From positions 108,789 through 152,969 of the forward strand of contig NZ_HG005140.1 of the NCBI RefSeq assembly GCF_000455265.1: a DNA stretch of 44,181 nucleotides, written 5' to 3'. How positions within the stretch are numbered: position 1 is the first letter of the stretch; the number at the start of each line of letters is the position of its first letter. Shown in pieces: positions 7,145 through 15,634 of the stretch. Source of the stretch: Paenibacillus antibioticophila. GTDB lineage: Bacteria; Bacillota; Bacilli; Paenibacillales; Paenibacillaceae. The position numbers and the translations under genes are program-made. Under the pieces are notes generated by a model. That model did not search any database. It saw nothing but the letters and a program-made list of their open reading frames with translations, and was not told where the DNA came from.

Positions 7145-9265
7145 TTATTCTCCCGGCTTGCGGATAATTTCCATCCCTTCGATATGGCGTTTTCCCATAA
7201 GATGCCGTCTCTTCCGATTCTCCTTCGTATCGAAGATGATGTCCATGTCATAATCCTCCGGATACAGTGCCTCCTTCTTCAGATAAGGCTTCAGCCGCTT
7301 CCAGTTCATCTTCATGCGCTGCCGCTGAACCATAATCCCCACCATTCCGCGATGATCCTCTGCTTCGGTCACGATTCCGATCTTTCCCAGGGCAGGGATC
7401 TGTACCGCATCCCCCACTTCAAAGACCGGTCTGACCACCGTCTCATGAACAGCGGGTTGAAGCTCCCGATCCGCTTGCTCCTGCTCACGATCTTGCACAC
7501 GCTCTCCCTCTTGCTCCTCCGCCCGATCATCTCGTTGAAGACGGGGACGGTTGGTTTCTTCTAGGTCCGCATCTGGGTCTGTATCTGGGTCTGTATCTGG
7601 GTCTGTATCTGTGTCTGTATCTGGGTCTGTATCTGTGTCTGTATCTGTGTCTGTATCTGTGTCCGTATCTGTGTCCGTATCCCTATCCGTCTCTGTCCCC
7701 AAGTCCATGCGCAGCGGGCTATGCGAAGGACTGCTCTGAACAGGCGTCATAACAAGCTCACGGGAACGAGTGATAATTCCCTCCGGAATTCCCAGCTTGC
7801 AGGCAATATCGATCGCATAGCTCTGGCCGGCCAGCCCGATTGTCAGCCGGTACAGCGGCATAAGCGTCTCCGCATCAAATTCCATACGGGCATTCTCAAA
7901 GCCTGACGCATGGGAAGCAAAGGTCTTCAGCTCATTAAAATGGGTCGTAACCAAAACTGTGGACCCTTTACGCCTGAACTCTTCAAGAATAGCAACCGAT
8001 AAGGCAATGCCCTCACCGGGATCGGTTCCCGCGGCGAGTTCATCAATGAGCAACAGACTGCCCGGTCCAGCCTCCTGAAGCATCGCCGCCAAGCTGTGAA
8101 TTTGAGCCGAGAAGGTGCTCAGCGATTGCTCGAGATTCTGCCCGTCGCCGATTACCGCCATGACCTCGCGATAGACTGAGAAGCGACTGCCCGGCAGGAC
8201 CGGGACCAGCAGACCGGATTGCACCATCAGTGCAAGCAAGCCCAAGGTCTTCAGAACAACCGTCTTTCCGCCGGTATTTGGTCCGGTAATAATGAGCGCT
8301 TTATAGTGCTTCCCAATGGAGAGATCCAGTGGAACCATGACATCGAGAAGCTTTGGATGCCTTGCCCCGCGCAGCACCGTCTCTCCAGAATCATTCAGGA
8401 TGACTGGCACCGCATCCATGGATGCAGCATACCTCGCCTTAGCGAAAATAAAGTCATACAGGCTTGTAACCTCAATATTATGCTTAATCGTATCTGCCTC
8501 GTACTCTACCAGCTCCGTCAGCATCCCGAGAACCTTTGCCTCCTCGCGCGCTTCCTCCCCAAGCAGAACCTCCAACTCTCCCTGAAGCACAGCGATCTCA
8601 TCGGGCTCAATGAATACGGTCTGCCCGCTCGTAGACTGGTCGAGCATTCTTCCCTTTACTTGCTTGTAGAATTCCCGCTTGATCGGCACCACATATCTTC
8701 CGCCCCGCTGACTGATGATGTTCTCTTGAAGAATGGAGGCATAGCGCGACATGAAGCCCTGAATCTTCTTGCTGATCTTCTCCTTCGCCATCTCCATCCT
8801 GCGCCTTACCTTCTCAAGCTCTCTGCTCGCTTCATTGGTTACTTCTCCATGCCGGATACATCGGTTAATTTCTTGTCTAAGGGCAGGCAGGTCGCGTAGA
8901 GAAGCCGCGTGAATACCGATCTGCCAGGCTGCATCCCCCTTGGACTCTATATATTTCCGTAAATGTCCGCAGCTCTGGAGGAATACCTGGACGGCGGTCA
9001 GATCCTGCTCTGAAAAAAGGTAACCTGTGCCGAGGAGCGACGCAACCACCTCTATGCCTTCAAGCGAGGGGAGAGGAACACTCGAACCCCGCTTCACGAG
9101 AAGCAGCGCCTCGGCGGTCTCTTGCATTTCTCGCTCGATCCTCCTTCTGTCACTCATAGGAGCAAGCTTAGCGATTCTATCCCGACCGGCGTAAGTGACC
9201 GCAAAGGTCATTAGGTCCTGCTTCATACTTTCATACTCAAGCATGTGTAATGTAAATTTCTCCAT
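7145..9265 (-). CDS. MutS2-like ATPase (MutSB type) with Asp-Thr repeat linker, lacking a full Smr domain
   Basis: 706 residues. The N-terminal MutS core and clamp are followed by the ATPase domain with Walker A GPNTGGKT (328-335), Walker B LLLIDELAAGTDP (404-416) and 'TTHFNELKTFA'. MutS2-family proteins act on branched DNA or collided ribosomes. This one is shorter than canonical MutS2 and has no complete C-terminal Smr nuclease domain, so it fits the MutS2-like paralogs without Smr. Residues ~520-566 are an almost pure (Asp-Thr/Pro)n tract encoded by a 12-bp DNA repeat, followed by an Arg/Glu-rich stretch and a KOW/SH3-like end ('VQIPALGKIGIVTEAEDHRGMVGIMV'). AGGAGGG precedes the ATG. The leader contains two terminators. 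Confidence 0.85.
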   Translation of the reverse strand: MEKFTLHMLEYESMKQDLMTFAVTYAGRDRIAKLAPMSDRRRIEREMQETAEALLLVKRGSSVPLPSLEGIEVVASLLGTGYLFSEQDLTAVQVFLQSCGHLRKYIESKGDAAWQIGIHAASLRDLPALRQEINRCIRHGEVTNEASRELEKVRRRMEMAKEKISKKIQGFMSRYASILQENIISQRGGRYVVPIKREFYKQVKGRMLDQSTSGQTVFIEPDEIAVLQGELEVLLGEEAREEAKVLGMLTELVEYEADTIKHNIEVTSLYDFIFAKARYAASMDAVPVILNDSGETVLRGARHPKLLDVMVPLDLSIGKHYKALIITGPNTGGKTVVLKTLGLLALMVQSGLLVPVLPGSRFSVYREVMAVIGDGQNLEQSLSTFSAQIHSLAAMLQEAGPGSLLLIDELAAGTDPGEGIALSVAILEEFRRKGSTVLVTTHFNELKTFASHASGFENARMEFDAETLMPLYRLTIGLAGQSYAIDIACKLGIPEGIITRSRELVMTPVQSSPSHSPLRMDLGTETDRDTDTDTDTDTDTDTDTDTDPDTDTDTDPDTDPDTDPDADLEETNRPRLQRDDRAEEQEGERVQDREQEQADRELQPAVHETVVRPVFEVGDAVQIPALGKIGIVTEAEDHRGMVGIMVQRQRMKMNWKRLKPYLKKEALYPEDYDMDIIFDTKENRKRRHLMGKRHIEGMEIIRKPGE
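7569..7697 (-). repeat. In-frame 12-bp/6-bp microsatellite coding Asp-Thr(Pro)
   Basis: About ten imperfect copies of a 12-bp unit (plus strand TATCTGTGTCTG or TATCTGGGTCTG) within the mutS2-like gene. Units are multiples of 3, so slippage would change linker length without a frameshift. It encodes an acidic, presumably disordered linker. Confidence 0.9.
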
Positions 9266-9285
9266 TTGTATTCCCTCCTAAGGGT

Positions 9286-9329
9286 ATAAAAATAGGGCAA
9301 AAGACAGCACGAATGCCATCCTTTGCCCT
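9286..9329 (-). terminator. Intrinsic terminator in the mutS2-like leader (proximal)
   Basis: On the minus strand a fully paired 16-bp stem with GU pairs runs from AGGGCAAAGGATGGCA to TGCTGTCTTTTGCCCT around a TTCG tetraloop, followed by ATTTTTA. It ends about 14 nt before the AGGAGGG site of the mutS2-like gene and is in the sense direction, so it must be read through or disrupted for expression from upstream promoters. Confidence 0.8.
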
Positions 9330-9370
9330 TGTGTCTCCTGTATATGCTTCATTCCGGACGCTTGCAGCAA

Positions 9371-9401
9371 CAAAAAAAGCCGTGCTGGAAACAACACGGC
9401 T
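9371..9401 (-). terminator. Intrinsic terminator in the mutS2-like leader (distal)
   Basis: On the minus strand AGCCGTG ... CACGGCT form a 7-bp GC-rich stem, followed immediately by seven T. It lies about 106 nt upstream of the mutS2-like start codon, in the sense direction, so it either ends a small RNA or acts as an attenuator. Confidence 0.75.
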
Positions 9402-9459
9402 TCGGATATCGGTCCGAACAAGCATACAGCGATCAAGCGCTATTCGATGCTTTGCGTGT

Positions 9460-9589
9460 GTTCTTAACTAATCACAGAACCGAAATTGGGTAATACAAAA
9501 CAAGGCTGCCTGATTCCTTTTCAAAAAAAGAAGCCATGCCTCGCCATTTGCTCCAAAATCAGCTCGTATGAAATTGCTTAGTTAAGAAC
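9460..9589. repeat. 130-bp segment with perfect 12-bp inverted ends
   Basis: GTTCTTAACTAA (9460-9471) and TTAGTTAAGAAC (9578-9589) are perfect inverted repeats enclosing 106 bp. It could be a small nonautonomous insertion or the closing stem of a structured RNA in the leader of the mutS2-like gene. Confidence 0.65.
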
Positions 9590-9633
9590 GCTCACCGTCA
9601 TCAATAGCTCTCCCTATCACTTAGGATACATTA

Positions 9634-9663
9634 AATTTACCAAATATTGAGACCACATGTCAA
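9634..9663 (-). promoter_or_regulatory. Candidate promoter for the mutS2-like leader
   Basis: On the minus strand TTGACA (9658-9663) is followed after 18 nt by TAAATT (9634-9639). Transcription from here would give a leader of about 360 nt before the mutS2-like ATG, crossing both terminators. The -35 is perfect, the -10 weak. Confidence 0.5.
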
Positions 9664-9819
9664 TAACCCCGTAGGATCAGGGTATAGTATAGTTTTTCTT
9701 GGAATAACTTGCTAAATATGTGATTTGGCTTATTTTATTCTTCGTTTGATTTCATGTATTATATGAGAAGTGTTTACTTAGAGTTTACGTAGAGATAAAA
9801 CGAAAGGATGGGACATACT

Positions 9820-11700
9820 GTGATCGCATCAAATCGAACCTGGCTTGGAAATACGAAGCCCTTTGTCTTTTTTACAATAATCATGATTTTAAAAACCTAT
9901 CTTACCTGGATCTCCATCTTTGACGGAGTGCCGCCATGGGGACCGCTGCTGAGAGAACTGCCCTTTATTTGGGTGCTCTTCTGCCTGATCGAAATGTTCT
10001 CTTCCAAGCGCAAGATCGGAATTTATGTGGCCGTTAATTTAACAGTAACCGCCATTTTCTTCGCAGCAATTATGTATCATAAATACTATGGCGTTATTGT
10101 TACCTTTCACGCCCTCCAGCAGGTCAATCAGGTGACCGCGGTCAAGAACAGTGTATTCTCGCTGCTTGCTCCTTATTATTTGCTGATCTTTCTAGATATC
10201 GTCGTCCTCTCCTTCTGGTTGTTCCGTAAGAAACGGGCCGAGAAGCTGAGAGCCTTCTTCAATCTGAAGAAGCTGAATAAAGGCTTTATCGCAGTTGTGT
10301 TTGCAGCTTCCCTGGCACTTTGCCTATTTAATGTATGGCCGAACCGGGCAAGCATGAACGAGATCAAGCAGGCCGAACAAATGGGGATCCTGAATTATGA
10401 AACCTATGCGATTGTATCCGCAACGAAGCAAGAGGATCTGGTAGACAAGAATCAAATTACCCAGGCGAAAATTGATAAGATTAAGGCAACCGCCCCGGAT
10501 GCCGAGGTAAAGTATGCCGGGGCCGGTCAAGGCAAGAACCTGATCATCATTCAAATGGAGTCCTTTCAGAATTTCCTGATCAATTTAAAAATCGACGGTC
10601 AGGAAATTACGCCGGTCATGAATTCGCTTGTGAAGGATAATTTGTATTTCAAGCACTTCTACCAGATGGTCGGACAGGGAAATACATCAGATGCTGAATT
10701 TGTAGTGAACACCTCTTACTATATTCCATATAATGAGGCGGCAACCCAGAACTATCCCGACAAGGATCTTCCTAGTCTACCGAAGCTGATGAAATCAGCC
10801 GGATATGATACAACAACCTTCCATACCAATGTCGTTGATTTCTGGAATCGGGGCGCGCTCTATGAAGCTTTGGGATTTGACCGTTATTACGATCAAGCTT
10901 TCTTCGGCGATGAAGACACGATCTTCTTCGGGCCTTCTGACGAGGTATTGTATAAAAAGACCGCTGAGGAACTGGGCAAAATGCAGGATACGGGCACACC
11001 GTTCTACTCTCATGTCATTTCCATGACGGCACATCATCCATTTACGCTGCCGCATGAGAAGGATTTGATTGAAATGCCTGAACGTTATCAGGACAACATG
11101 GTCGGCGACTATATCCGTGCCCAGAACTATGCGGATCATGCGCTTGGCGAATTCATTCAGGACCTGAAAGACCGCGGTATCTGGGATAACAGCGTAGTCC
11201 TCATTTACGGGGATCATCTTGGCTTGCCGATGTACTCCCTTGATAAACAGGGTCTGGAACTGATGAAAGAGATTTACGGCCGGGATTATGGCTATATCGA
11301 CATGATCAACATCCCGCTCATCGTCTCGATTCCAGGCGCAGGGCCTGCCGAACTGGATCATGTTGGCGGTCAGGTCGACATTCTTCCTACCGTAGCCAAC
11401 ATTATGGGATTATCGCTGGATCAGCATCTGCATTTCGGCCAGGATATCATGAATCATACTTATAACCTGCTGCCACAACGCTATTACTTGCCTTCAGGCT
11501 CCTTCCTGAACAATAAAGCACTGTTCATGCCAGGAATCTGGTATGAGGACGGCACTCAATATCCGTTCACCGAGGAGGCTGTCAGTCAGGCTCTCACAAC
11601 CGAGAACGAATATAACAGAGCGCTTGAGCTGCTCCGGATGTCCGATAGCTATGTTCAGCAGCTGCCGGATCGGGTCAAGGATGAAGAGGCCGCAGAATAA
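9820..11700 (+). CDS. Lipoteichoic acid synthase family protein (LtaS-type sulfatase fold)
   Basis: About 626 residues. Five N-terminal membrane helices (to about residue 175) are followed by an extracellular alkaline-phosphatase/sulfatase-like domain. The metal and catalytic residues expected for LtaS are visible: Glu in 'IIQMESFQN', the nucleophile Thr in 'GQGNTSDAEF' (about residue 289) and Asp-His in 'LIYGDHLG'. The enzyme polymerises glycerol phosphate from phosphatidylglycerol onto a glycolipid anchor outside the membrane. An upstream in-frame ATG (9808) overlaps the AAAGGA ribosome binding site, so the GTG at 9820 is the better start. The paralog type (primase, synthase or stress form) cannot be decided. 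It is monocistronic. Confidence 0.92.
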   Translation: MIASNRTWLGNTKPFVFFTIIMILKTYLTWISIFDGVPPWGPLLRELPFIWVLFCLIEMFSSKRKIGIYVAVNLTVTAIFFAAIMYHKYYGVIVTFHALQQVNQVTAVKNSVFSLLAPYYLLIFLDIVVLSFWLFRKKRAEKLRAFFNLKKLNKGFIAVVFAASLALCLFNVWPNRASMNEIKQAEQMGILNYETYAIVSATKQEDLVDKNQITQAKIDKIKATAPDAEVKYAGAGQGKNLIIIQMESFQNFLINLKIDGQEITPVMNSLVKDNLYFKHFYQMVGQGNTSDAEFVVNTSYYIPYNEAATQNYPDKDLPSLPKLMKSAGYDTTTFHTNVVDFWNRGALYEALGFDRYYDQAFFGDEDTIFFGPSDEVLYKKTAEELGKMQDTGTPFYSHVISMTAHHPFTLPHEKDLIEMPERYQDNMVGDYIRAQNYADHALGEFIQDLKDRGIWDNSVVLIYGDHLGLPMYSLDKQGLELMKEIYGRDYGYIDMINIPLIVSIPGAGPAELDHVGGQVDILPTVANIMGLSLDQHLHFGQDIMNHTYNLLPQRYYLPSGSFLNNKALFMPGIWYEDGTQYPFTEEAVSQALTTENEYNRALELLRMSDSYVQQLPDRVKDEEAAE

Positions 11701-11727
11701 GGTATAGGCGCAAAGCCGCAAAACAAT

Positions 11728-11768
11728 AAAGTTGGACGGAAAACACCGCGTTTTCTCGTCCAACTTTT
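11728..11768 (+). terminator. Terminator between the LTA synthase and MATE genes
   Basis: An 11-bp outer stem AAAGTTGGACG / CGTCCAACTTT with an inner GAAAAC / GTTTTC stem, followed by TTTATTTT. It lies between convergent genes and is symmetrical enough to serve both. Confidence 0.85.
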
Positions 11769-11799
11769 ATTTTGGGACTTATTAGACAACCCTATTTAT

Positions 11800-13218
11800 T
11801 CAAACAGCGGGGCTCGGGGTACACTCCGTATTGCAGGCATCATCTTTTTCATACTCCCGCTCCCGCTGCAAATCTGCTTCCTTCACCCGAAGGCATTTTC
11901 GCTGTCTCCAGCGGAAATACGATAATACACCGCGAATATATTCATCACTGATCATGCTGAGATAAATCGCCACGATTCCAAACCCGAACCAGACGCCGAA
12001 CAGATAAGAACATCCGGTAGCAACCATCCACATGAAAATGAGGGAAATGTTCATGGTATAGCGGGTATCTCCGACGGCATTCAAGGAGTTCCCGATCGCC
12101 ATATTCACCATTTTACCCGGCTGAAGCAGCAGATTGAGCCATAAAAGCACCGTACAAAGGCTTAAAATATCCTGATCCTGGGTAAACAGCTTCATAATAT
12201 GCTCTCCGAACAATACAAGCAGAAAAGCATTCACGATAACTAAGGGAAGTCCGACCTTAAGCACCCTGAAGACAGCGCTGTAGGCCTCCTTGGTCTTTCC
12301 TGCTCCATAGAGATGCGCAATCTGGATTTGCACGGCCAGAGCCAGCGAGAAGCCGAGCAGGAAGCAGAACGATTCTAATGTATTCATGTAGGTCCGCGCA
12401 GTCAGTTCGGTCGTCCCGAGGATCGAGAGAAATGAAAAGATCGCCAATTGAGAGAATACCCAACTTGCCGAGTTCACCCCCAGCGGCCAGCCGATCACCA
12501 GTATTTCTTTGAACAGCCGCCGATCAAAGACGGAGAAGTCGCGCGGCAGGATTTTCCGGACAAAGGACCCAAGGAAAATGAACAGCAGCACAAGCGTCGC
12601 AAGCAAGCGGCAGACCACAGTCGAAATGGCAACACCTGTCAGCCCCAGCTGAGGCAATCCCAGCTCTCCGAAAATAAAACCATAGTTCAGGATGATATGA
12701 AGCACGTTCATCCCAATAGCTGTCATCATCGGCCCTTTTGTATTGCCGGTATTCCGAATCGCCGTGCTGAGGACCGCCATCATCGCGGTCAGGATCATGC
12801 CGCCGCCAACAATAGAGATATAAACCTCTGCCAACGGAAGCAATTCTGTCGGCAATTGCAGCATTGCCGCAATTTGGCGCGGTGCCACAACTAGTATCAG
12901 GCTGAGAAAAAGACCGATTGCCGCGGTCACGTTAAAAGCGATGATCGCCACGGTACGTGCTTCCTCTTCCTTGCGGGAACCGATTTTCTGGGCGATAACA
13001 ATCCCGGCCCCGCTTGCCACAGTTGCAAACAGCGTCATAAGCGCATTAAACAGCTGATTGGAGAAGCCGACTACCGCTACTGCGTTATCAGAAATCCGGC
13101 TGACCATCAATGTATCAACGGCCCCCAGCAAAAATTGCAAAAATTGTTCAATAAAAATCGGCCATGCAAGCATCCATAGGGAAAATCTGTTACCCTTTCC
13201 TTCTTGCTGTTCCATCAC
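11800..13218 (-). CDS. MATE family efflux transporter
   Basis: 472 residues with twelve predicted membrane helices in two repeated halves. MATE-like patterns are 'PIFIEQFLQFLLGAVDTLMVSRISDNAVAVVGFSNQ' at the N-terminus and 'NTGNTKGPMMTAIGMNVLHIILNYGFIF' in the first half. These exporters expel drugs or metabolites in exchange for Na+ or H+. AGGAGG lies 8 nt before a GTG (13218) and 11 nt before the adjacent ATG (13215); either may be used. The C-terminal ~40 residues are hydrophilic and charged. It is divergent from an AraC-type regulator, with a palindromic repeat in between. Confidence 0.9.
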   Translation of the reverse strand: MMEQQEGKGNRFSLWMLAWPIFIEQFLQFLLGAVDTLMVSRISDNAVAVVGFSNQLFNALMTLFATVASGAGIVIAQKIGSRKEEEARTVAIIAFNVTAAIGLFLSLILVVAPRQIAAMLQLPTELLPLAEVYISIVGGGMILTAMMAVLSTAIRNTGNTKGPMMTAIGMNVLHIILNYGFIFGELGLPQLGLTGVAISTVVCRLLATLVLLFIFLGSFVRKILPRDFSVFDRRLFKEILVIGWPLGVNSASWVFSQLAIFSFLSILGTTELTARTYMNTLESFCFLLGFSLALAVQIQIAHLYGAGKTKEAYSAVFRVLKVGLPLVIVNAFLLVLFGEHIMKLFTQDQDILSLCTVLLWLNLLLQPGKMVNMAIGNSLNAVGDTRYTMNISLIFMWMVATGCSYLFGVWFGFGIVAIYLSMISDEYIRGVLSYFRWRQRKCLRVKEADLQREREYEKDDACNTECTPSPAV

Positions 13219-13274
13219 AATTTCAACCTCCTGTGAAAACGGTAAGACATTCCCTGCCGTATCTCTCTTATCTT

Positions 13275-13477
13275 ATTATATAAGTTAAACTATTGAATTT
13301 TACGTTTTGAGGGCAACGTGTGAAGTGTGCTTACGATCACTGTTGTTCGCGGATTTCTCTAATTGAACTAAGATATTATAAGGTAGAAATCCACTCACAA
13401 AGGCGAACGCTTACGCTTCTTCAGCACACTTCACACTTATGCCCTTTCTACGTAGTTTATATAGTTCAACTTATATA
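13275..13477 (+). repeat. Dispersed long palindrome family, solo copy C (full-length)
   Basis: The clearest complete copy. Outer arms TATATAAGTTAAACTAT and ATAGTTCAACTTATATA flank the core GGGCAACGTGTGAAG ... CTTCACACTTATGCCC (13311-13444). The whole ~200 bp between the MATE and AraC genes is one long imperfect hairpin. It fills most of the gap 13219-13581, so any promoter of the MATE gene must lie beside or within it. Confidence 0.85.
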
Positions 13478-13581
13478 ACATGAATCACATTATAGATTGA
13501 AAAATGTTTTTATTGTATCATTGAACCAACTCAATCTTTCAATATTCCAACCTCATCATGGCATGAATGGAGTTGTAAACG

Positions 13582-14481
13582 TTGTCAAACATTATTGAAT
13601 TCACCGCACCCCCGCTGCCTCATTTCATTATGAGCGGTCTGGCTGCTCTCCCCCCGGGAGGCAAGCATCCCAGCCGGAAAAATATCGGGGCATTCGACCT
13701 GCTTGTCGTGCGGAAAGGAACCCTGTTCGTCGGTGAAGAAGGAAAGGACTATGTCATCTCTGAGGGCCATGCGCTCATCCTTCGTCCAGACTGTCACCAT
13801 TATGCCTATGAAGGCTGTCCGGACGAGTCAGCGCATTACTGGCTCCATTTTCAACTGCTAGGAGACTGGAAGGTCATTAATGAATATCCGGTTGCGGGGC
13901 AGCGGCTGATCGACCATGAGTCCAAGGGCTTCCTTTCTCCCGATCCCTTCGAAGTTACGCCCTATTCGGTCTTTCTCCCTCAATTTACCAAGCTGGTTCA
14001 GCCGCAAAAAATGTTCGACACCTTGCATGAGCTGGACTCTTTGAATCAAAGCACACATATGTCCAGTGCCAGGCTAAAGCAGCAGGCCTTGTTCCAGGAG
14101 ATCATAATGCTTCTATCCGCTTCACTGGAGGCGAAGAATAACTCCCCCCAATCTGCTTGTGCCGAGAAGGCCGCAATATATCTAAAAGCGCATTATCGCG
14201 AACCCTTCTCGGCTTCCCGGCTCGGGGAGGCCATCAACTTCCATCCGGTGTATATCGCCCGCTGTATGCATAACGTGTTCGGATGCTCTCCTTCCGCTTA
14301 CCTGCTCCGGTTTCGCATAGATCAAGCCAAGCTGCTGCTGCTGCAGACCGATTGGCCGGTGGAACGGATTGCGGAGGAGGTCGGATTCAATCAGGCGGCC
14401 TACTTTACCTCCAGCTTCACCCGGATCGAGGGCTTGGCTCCACGCAAATATCGTCAACGCTTCAGCTGGAATAGAGGTTAA
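13582..14481 (+). CDS. AraC family transcriptional regulator with cupin-like N-terminus
   Basis: 299 residues. Residues ~30-110 form a cupin-like sensing domain ('FDLLVVRKGTLFVGEEGKDYVISEGHALILRPDCHHYAYEGC'). The last 100 residues hold two helix-turn-helix motifs of the AraC type ('FSASRLGEAINFHPVYIARCMHNVFGCSPSAYLLRFRIDQAKLLL...PVERIAEEVGFNQAAYFTSSFTRIEGLAPRKYR'). It starts with TTG at 13582, 9 nt after GGAG; the in-frame ATG just upstream is followed by a stop. Such regulators usually respond to sugars. The likely target is unclear, as no sugar gene adjoins it. Confidence 0.9.
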   Translation: MSNIIEFTAPPLPHFIMSGLAALPPGGKHPSRKNIGAFDLLVVRKGTLFVGEEGKDYVISEGHALILRPDCHHYAYEGCPDESAHYWLHFQLLGDWKVINEYPVAGQRLIDHESKGFLSPDPFEVTPYSVFLPQFTKLVQPQKMFDTLHELDSLNQSTHMSSARLKQQALFQEIIMLLSASLEAKNNSPQSACAEKAAIYLKAHYREPFSASRLGEAINFHPVYIARCMHNVFGCSPSAYLLRFRIDQAKLLLLQTDWPVERIAEEVGFNQAAYFTSSFTRIEGLAPRKYRQRFSWNRG

Positions 14482-14520
14482 CCGATCGGAGCATGCCGCT
14501 AGGAAGCCGAACAGACTTTT

Positions 14521-14550
14521 TTGCGTAAGCCGCCCCCCTTGCACTATAAT
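14521..14550 (+). promoter_or_regulatory. Candidate promoter of the DegV-family gene
   Basis: TTGCGT (14521-14526), 18 nt, then a perfect TATAAT (14545-14550), about 50 bp before the TTG start of the DegV gene. Confidence 0.5.
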
Positions 14551-14599
14551 CAAAGTTACAGGACTTTATATCTAATACTCATTAACTGGGGGAGAAGCG

Positions 14600-15469
14600 T
14601 TGACACAAGTCAAAATATTTGCCGACAGCATATCGGATGTTCCGGAACGTTGGATGGAGGAGTACGATATCGGAATCATTCCGCTCTATGTTGTATTTAG
14701 CGGAACAGCCTATAAGGACAGACATGAGATAACTACGGATGAAATTTACCGCCGTGTAGATGAGACCGGGGAGCTGCCGCATACGACTGCCCCTTCTCCG
14801 GCTGACTTTATCAGCGCTTTTGCTCCTTATATCGATAAAGGCGACACTATTGTATTCATTAGCATGTCATCAAAGCTATCTTCAACTTATCAAAATGCGC
14901 TGATCGCCGCAGACGATTTCCCTGCAGGCAGTATCTTTGTCGTTGATTCCCTGAATGTCTCCGGCGGAATCGCGTTGCTGGCTCGAAAGGCTGCCGAGGC
15001 AGTACGTGAGGGCAAAACGGCCGAGCAAGTTGTGACCATGCTTGAGGAGCTTCGCGAACGGGTTGAAATTGAAGTGCTCGTCGACAGCCTGGACTATCTT
15101 CATCGGGGCGGCAGAGTATCCAATGTCCAGCACATGCTGGGCAGCCTGCTCAAGATTCGCCCTGTGCTCCGTATTAAAGAAGGTAACGTCATCTCTGCCG
15201 ATGAATACCGCGGCAAGAAAGAGAAGGCCGTGGAGCGAATGCTTCATCATTTCACCGAAAATATTCATAAGGTGGACCGCGAGCTGATTATTGTAGCTCA
15301 GACACTGGCGGAGCGGGCTGCCGATTATATCAAGTCAACCTTGCTTGAGAGGACTGACACGAAGGAAGTTGCCATTATTGAGGGCGGCTGCGCCATCTCT
15401 TGTCATTGCGGTCCGCGTACAGTTGCGATTATGTATTTACGCCGACCTGGCTGCCAGATGTACGCTTGA
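14600..15469 (+). CDS. DegV family (FakB-like) fatty-acid-binding protein
   Basis: 289 residues matching DegV/FakB. The N-terminus 'VKIFADSISDVPERWMEEYDIGIIPLYVVFSG', the 'TTAPSPADFISAF' loop, 'ISMSSKLSSTYQNA', and 'DSLDYLHRGGRVSNVQHMLGSLLKIRPVL' line the fatty-acid pocket and head-group loop. FakB proteins present a bound fatty acid to the kinase FakA for phosphorylation in the cytoplasm. The start is TTG with GGGGGAG about 5 nt upstream. It ends with a Cys-rich 'GGCAISCHCGPRTVAIMYLRR', usual for the family except for the CHC cluster. It has its own terminator. Confidence 0.92.
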   Translation: MTQVKIFADSISDVPERWMEEYDIGIIPLYVVFSGTAYKDRHEITTDEIYRRVDETGELPHTTAPSPADFISAFAPYIDKGDTIVFISMSSKLSSTYQNALIAADDFPAGSIFVVDSLNVSGGIALLARKAAEAVREGKTAEQVVTMLEELRERVEIEVLVDSLDYLHRGGRVSNVQHMLGSLLKIRPVLRIKEGNVISADEYRGKKEKAVERMLHHFTENIHKVDRELIIVAQTLAERAADYIKSTLLERTDTKEVAIIEGGCAISCHCGPRTVAIMYLRRPGCQMYA

Positions 15470-15487
15470 CCAGGATTATTGAATTAT

Positions 15488-15533
15488 GCCGTTCTGTTCG
15501 ATGCTGATGCATCCCGCAGAGCGGCCTTTTTTT
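15488..15533 (+). terminator. Terminator after the DegV gene
   Basis: A 9-bp stem GCCGTTCTG / CAGAGCGGC followed by eight T, about 20 bp after the stop codon. Confidence 0.85.
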
Positions 15534-15634
15534 CACATTGCCTCATGTCGTTTAAGGATAGAATAAGAAACTTTATAGACTTTTCAATCGTATTGTAGAG
15601 TACAATTGTCGAGACATGTTATGGAGGTGGCGGG

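Noticed and set aside
7551..7739. Ser-Val repeat frame opposite the mutS2-like microsatellite
   Set aside because: It is the antisense reading of the 12-bp repeat in a long, well-supported gene on the other strand.
9286..9480. T-box leader upstream of the mutS2-like gene
   Set aside because: The terminator arrangement fits, but the conserved T-box (AGGGTGG-ACCGCG) is absent; AGGATGGCATTCGTG is only a loose resemblance and lies in the terminator stem.
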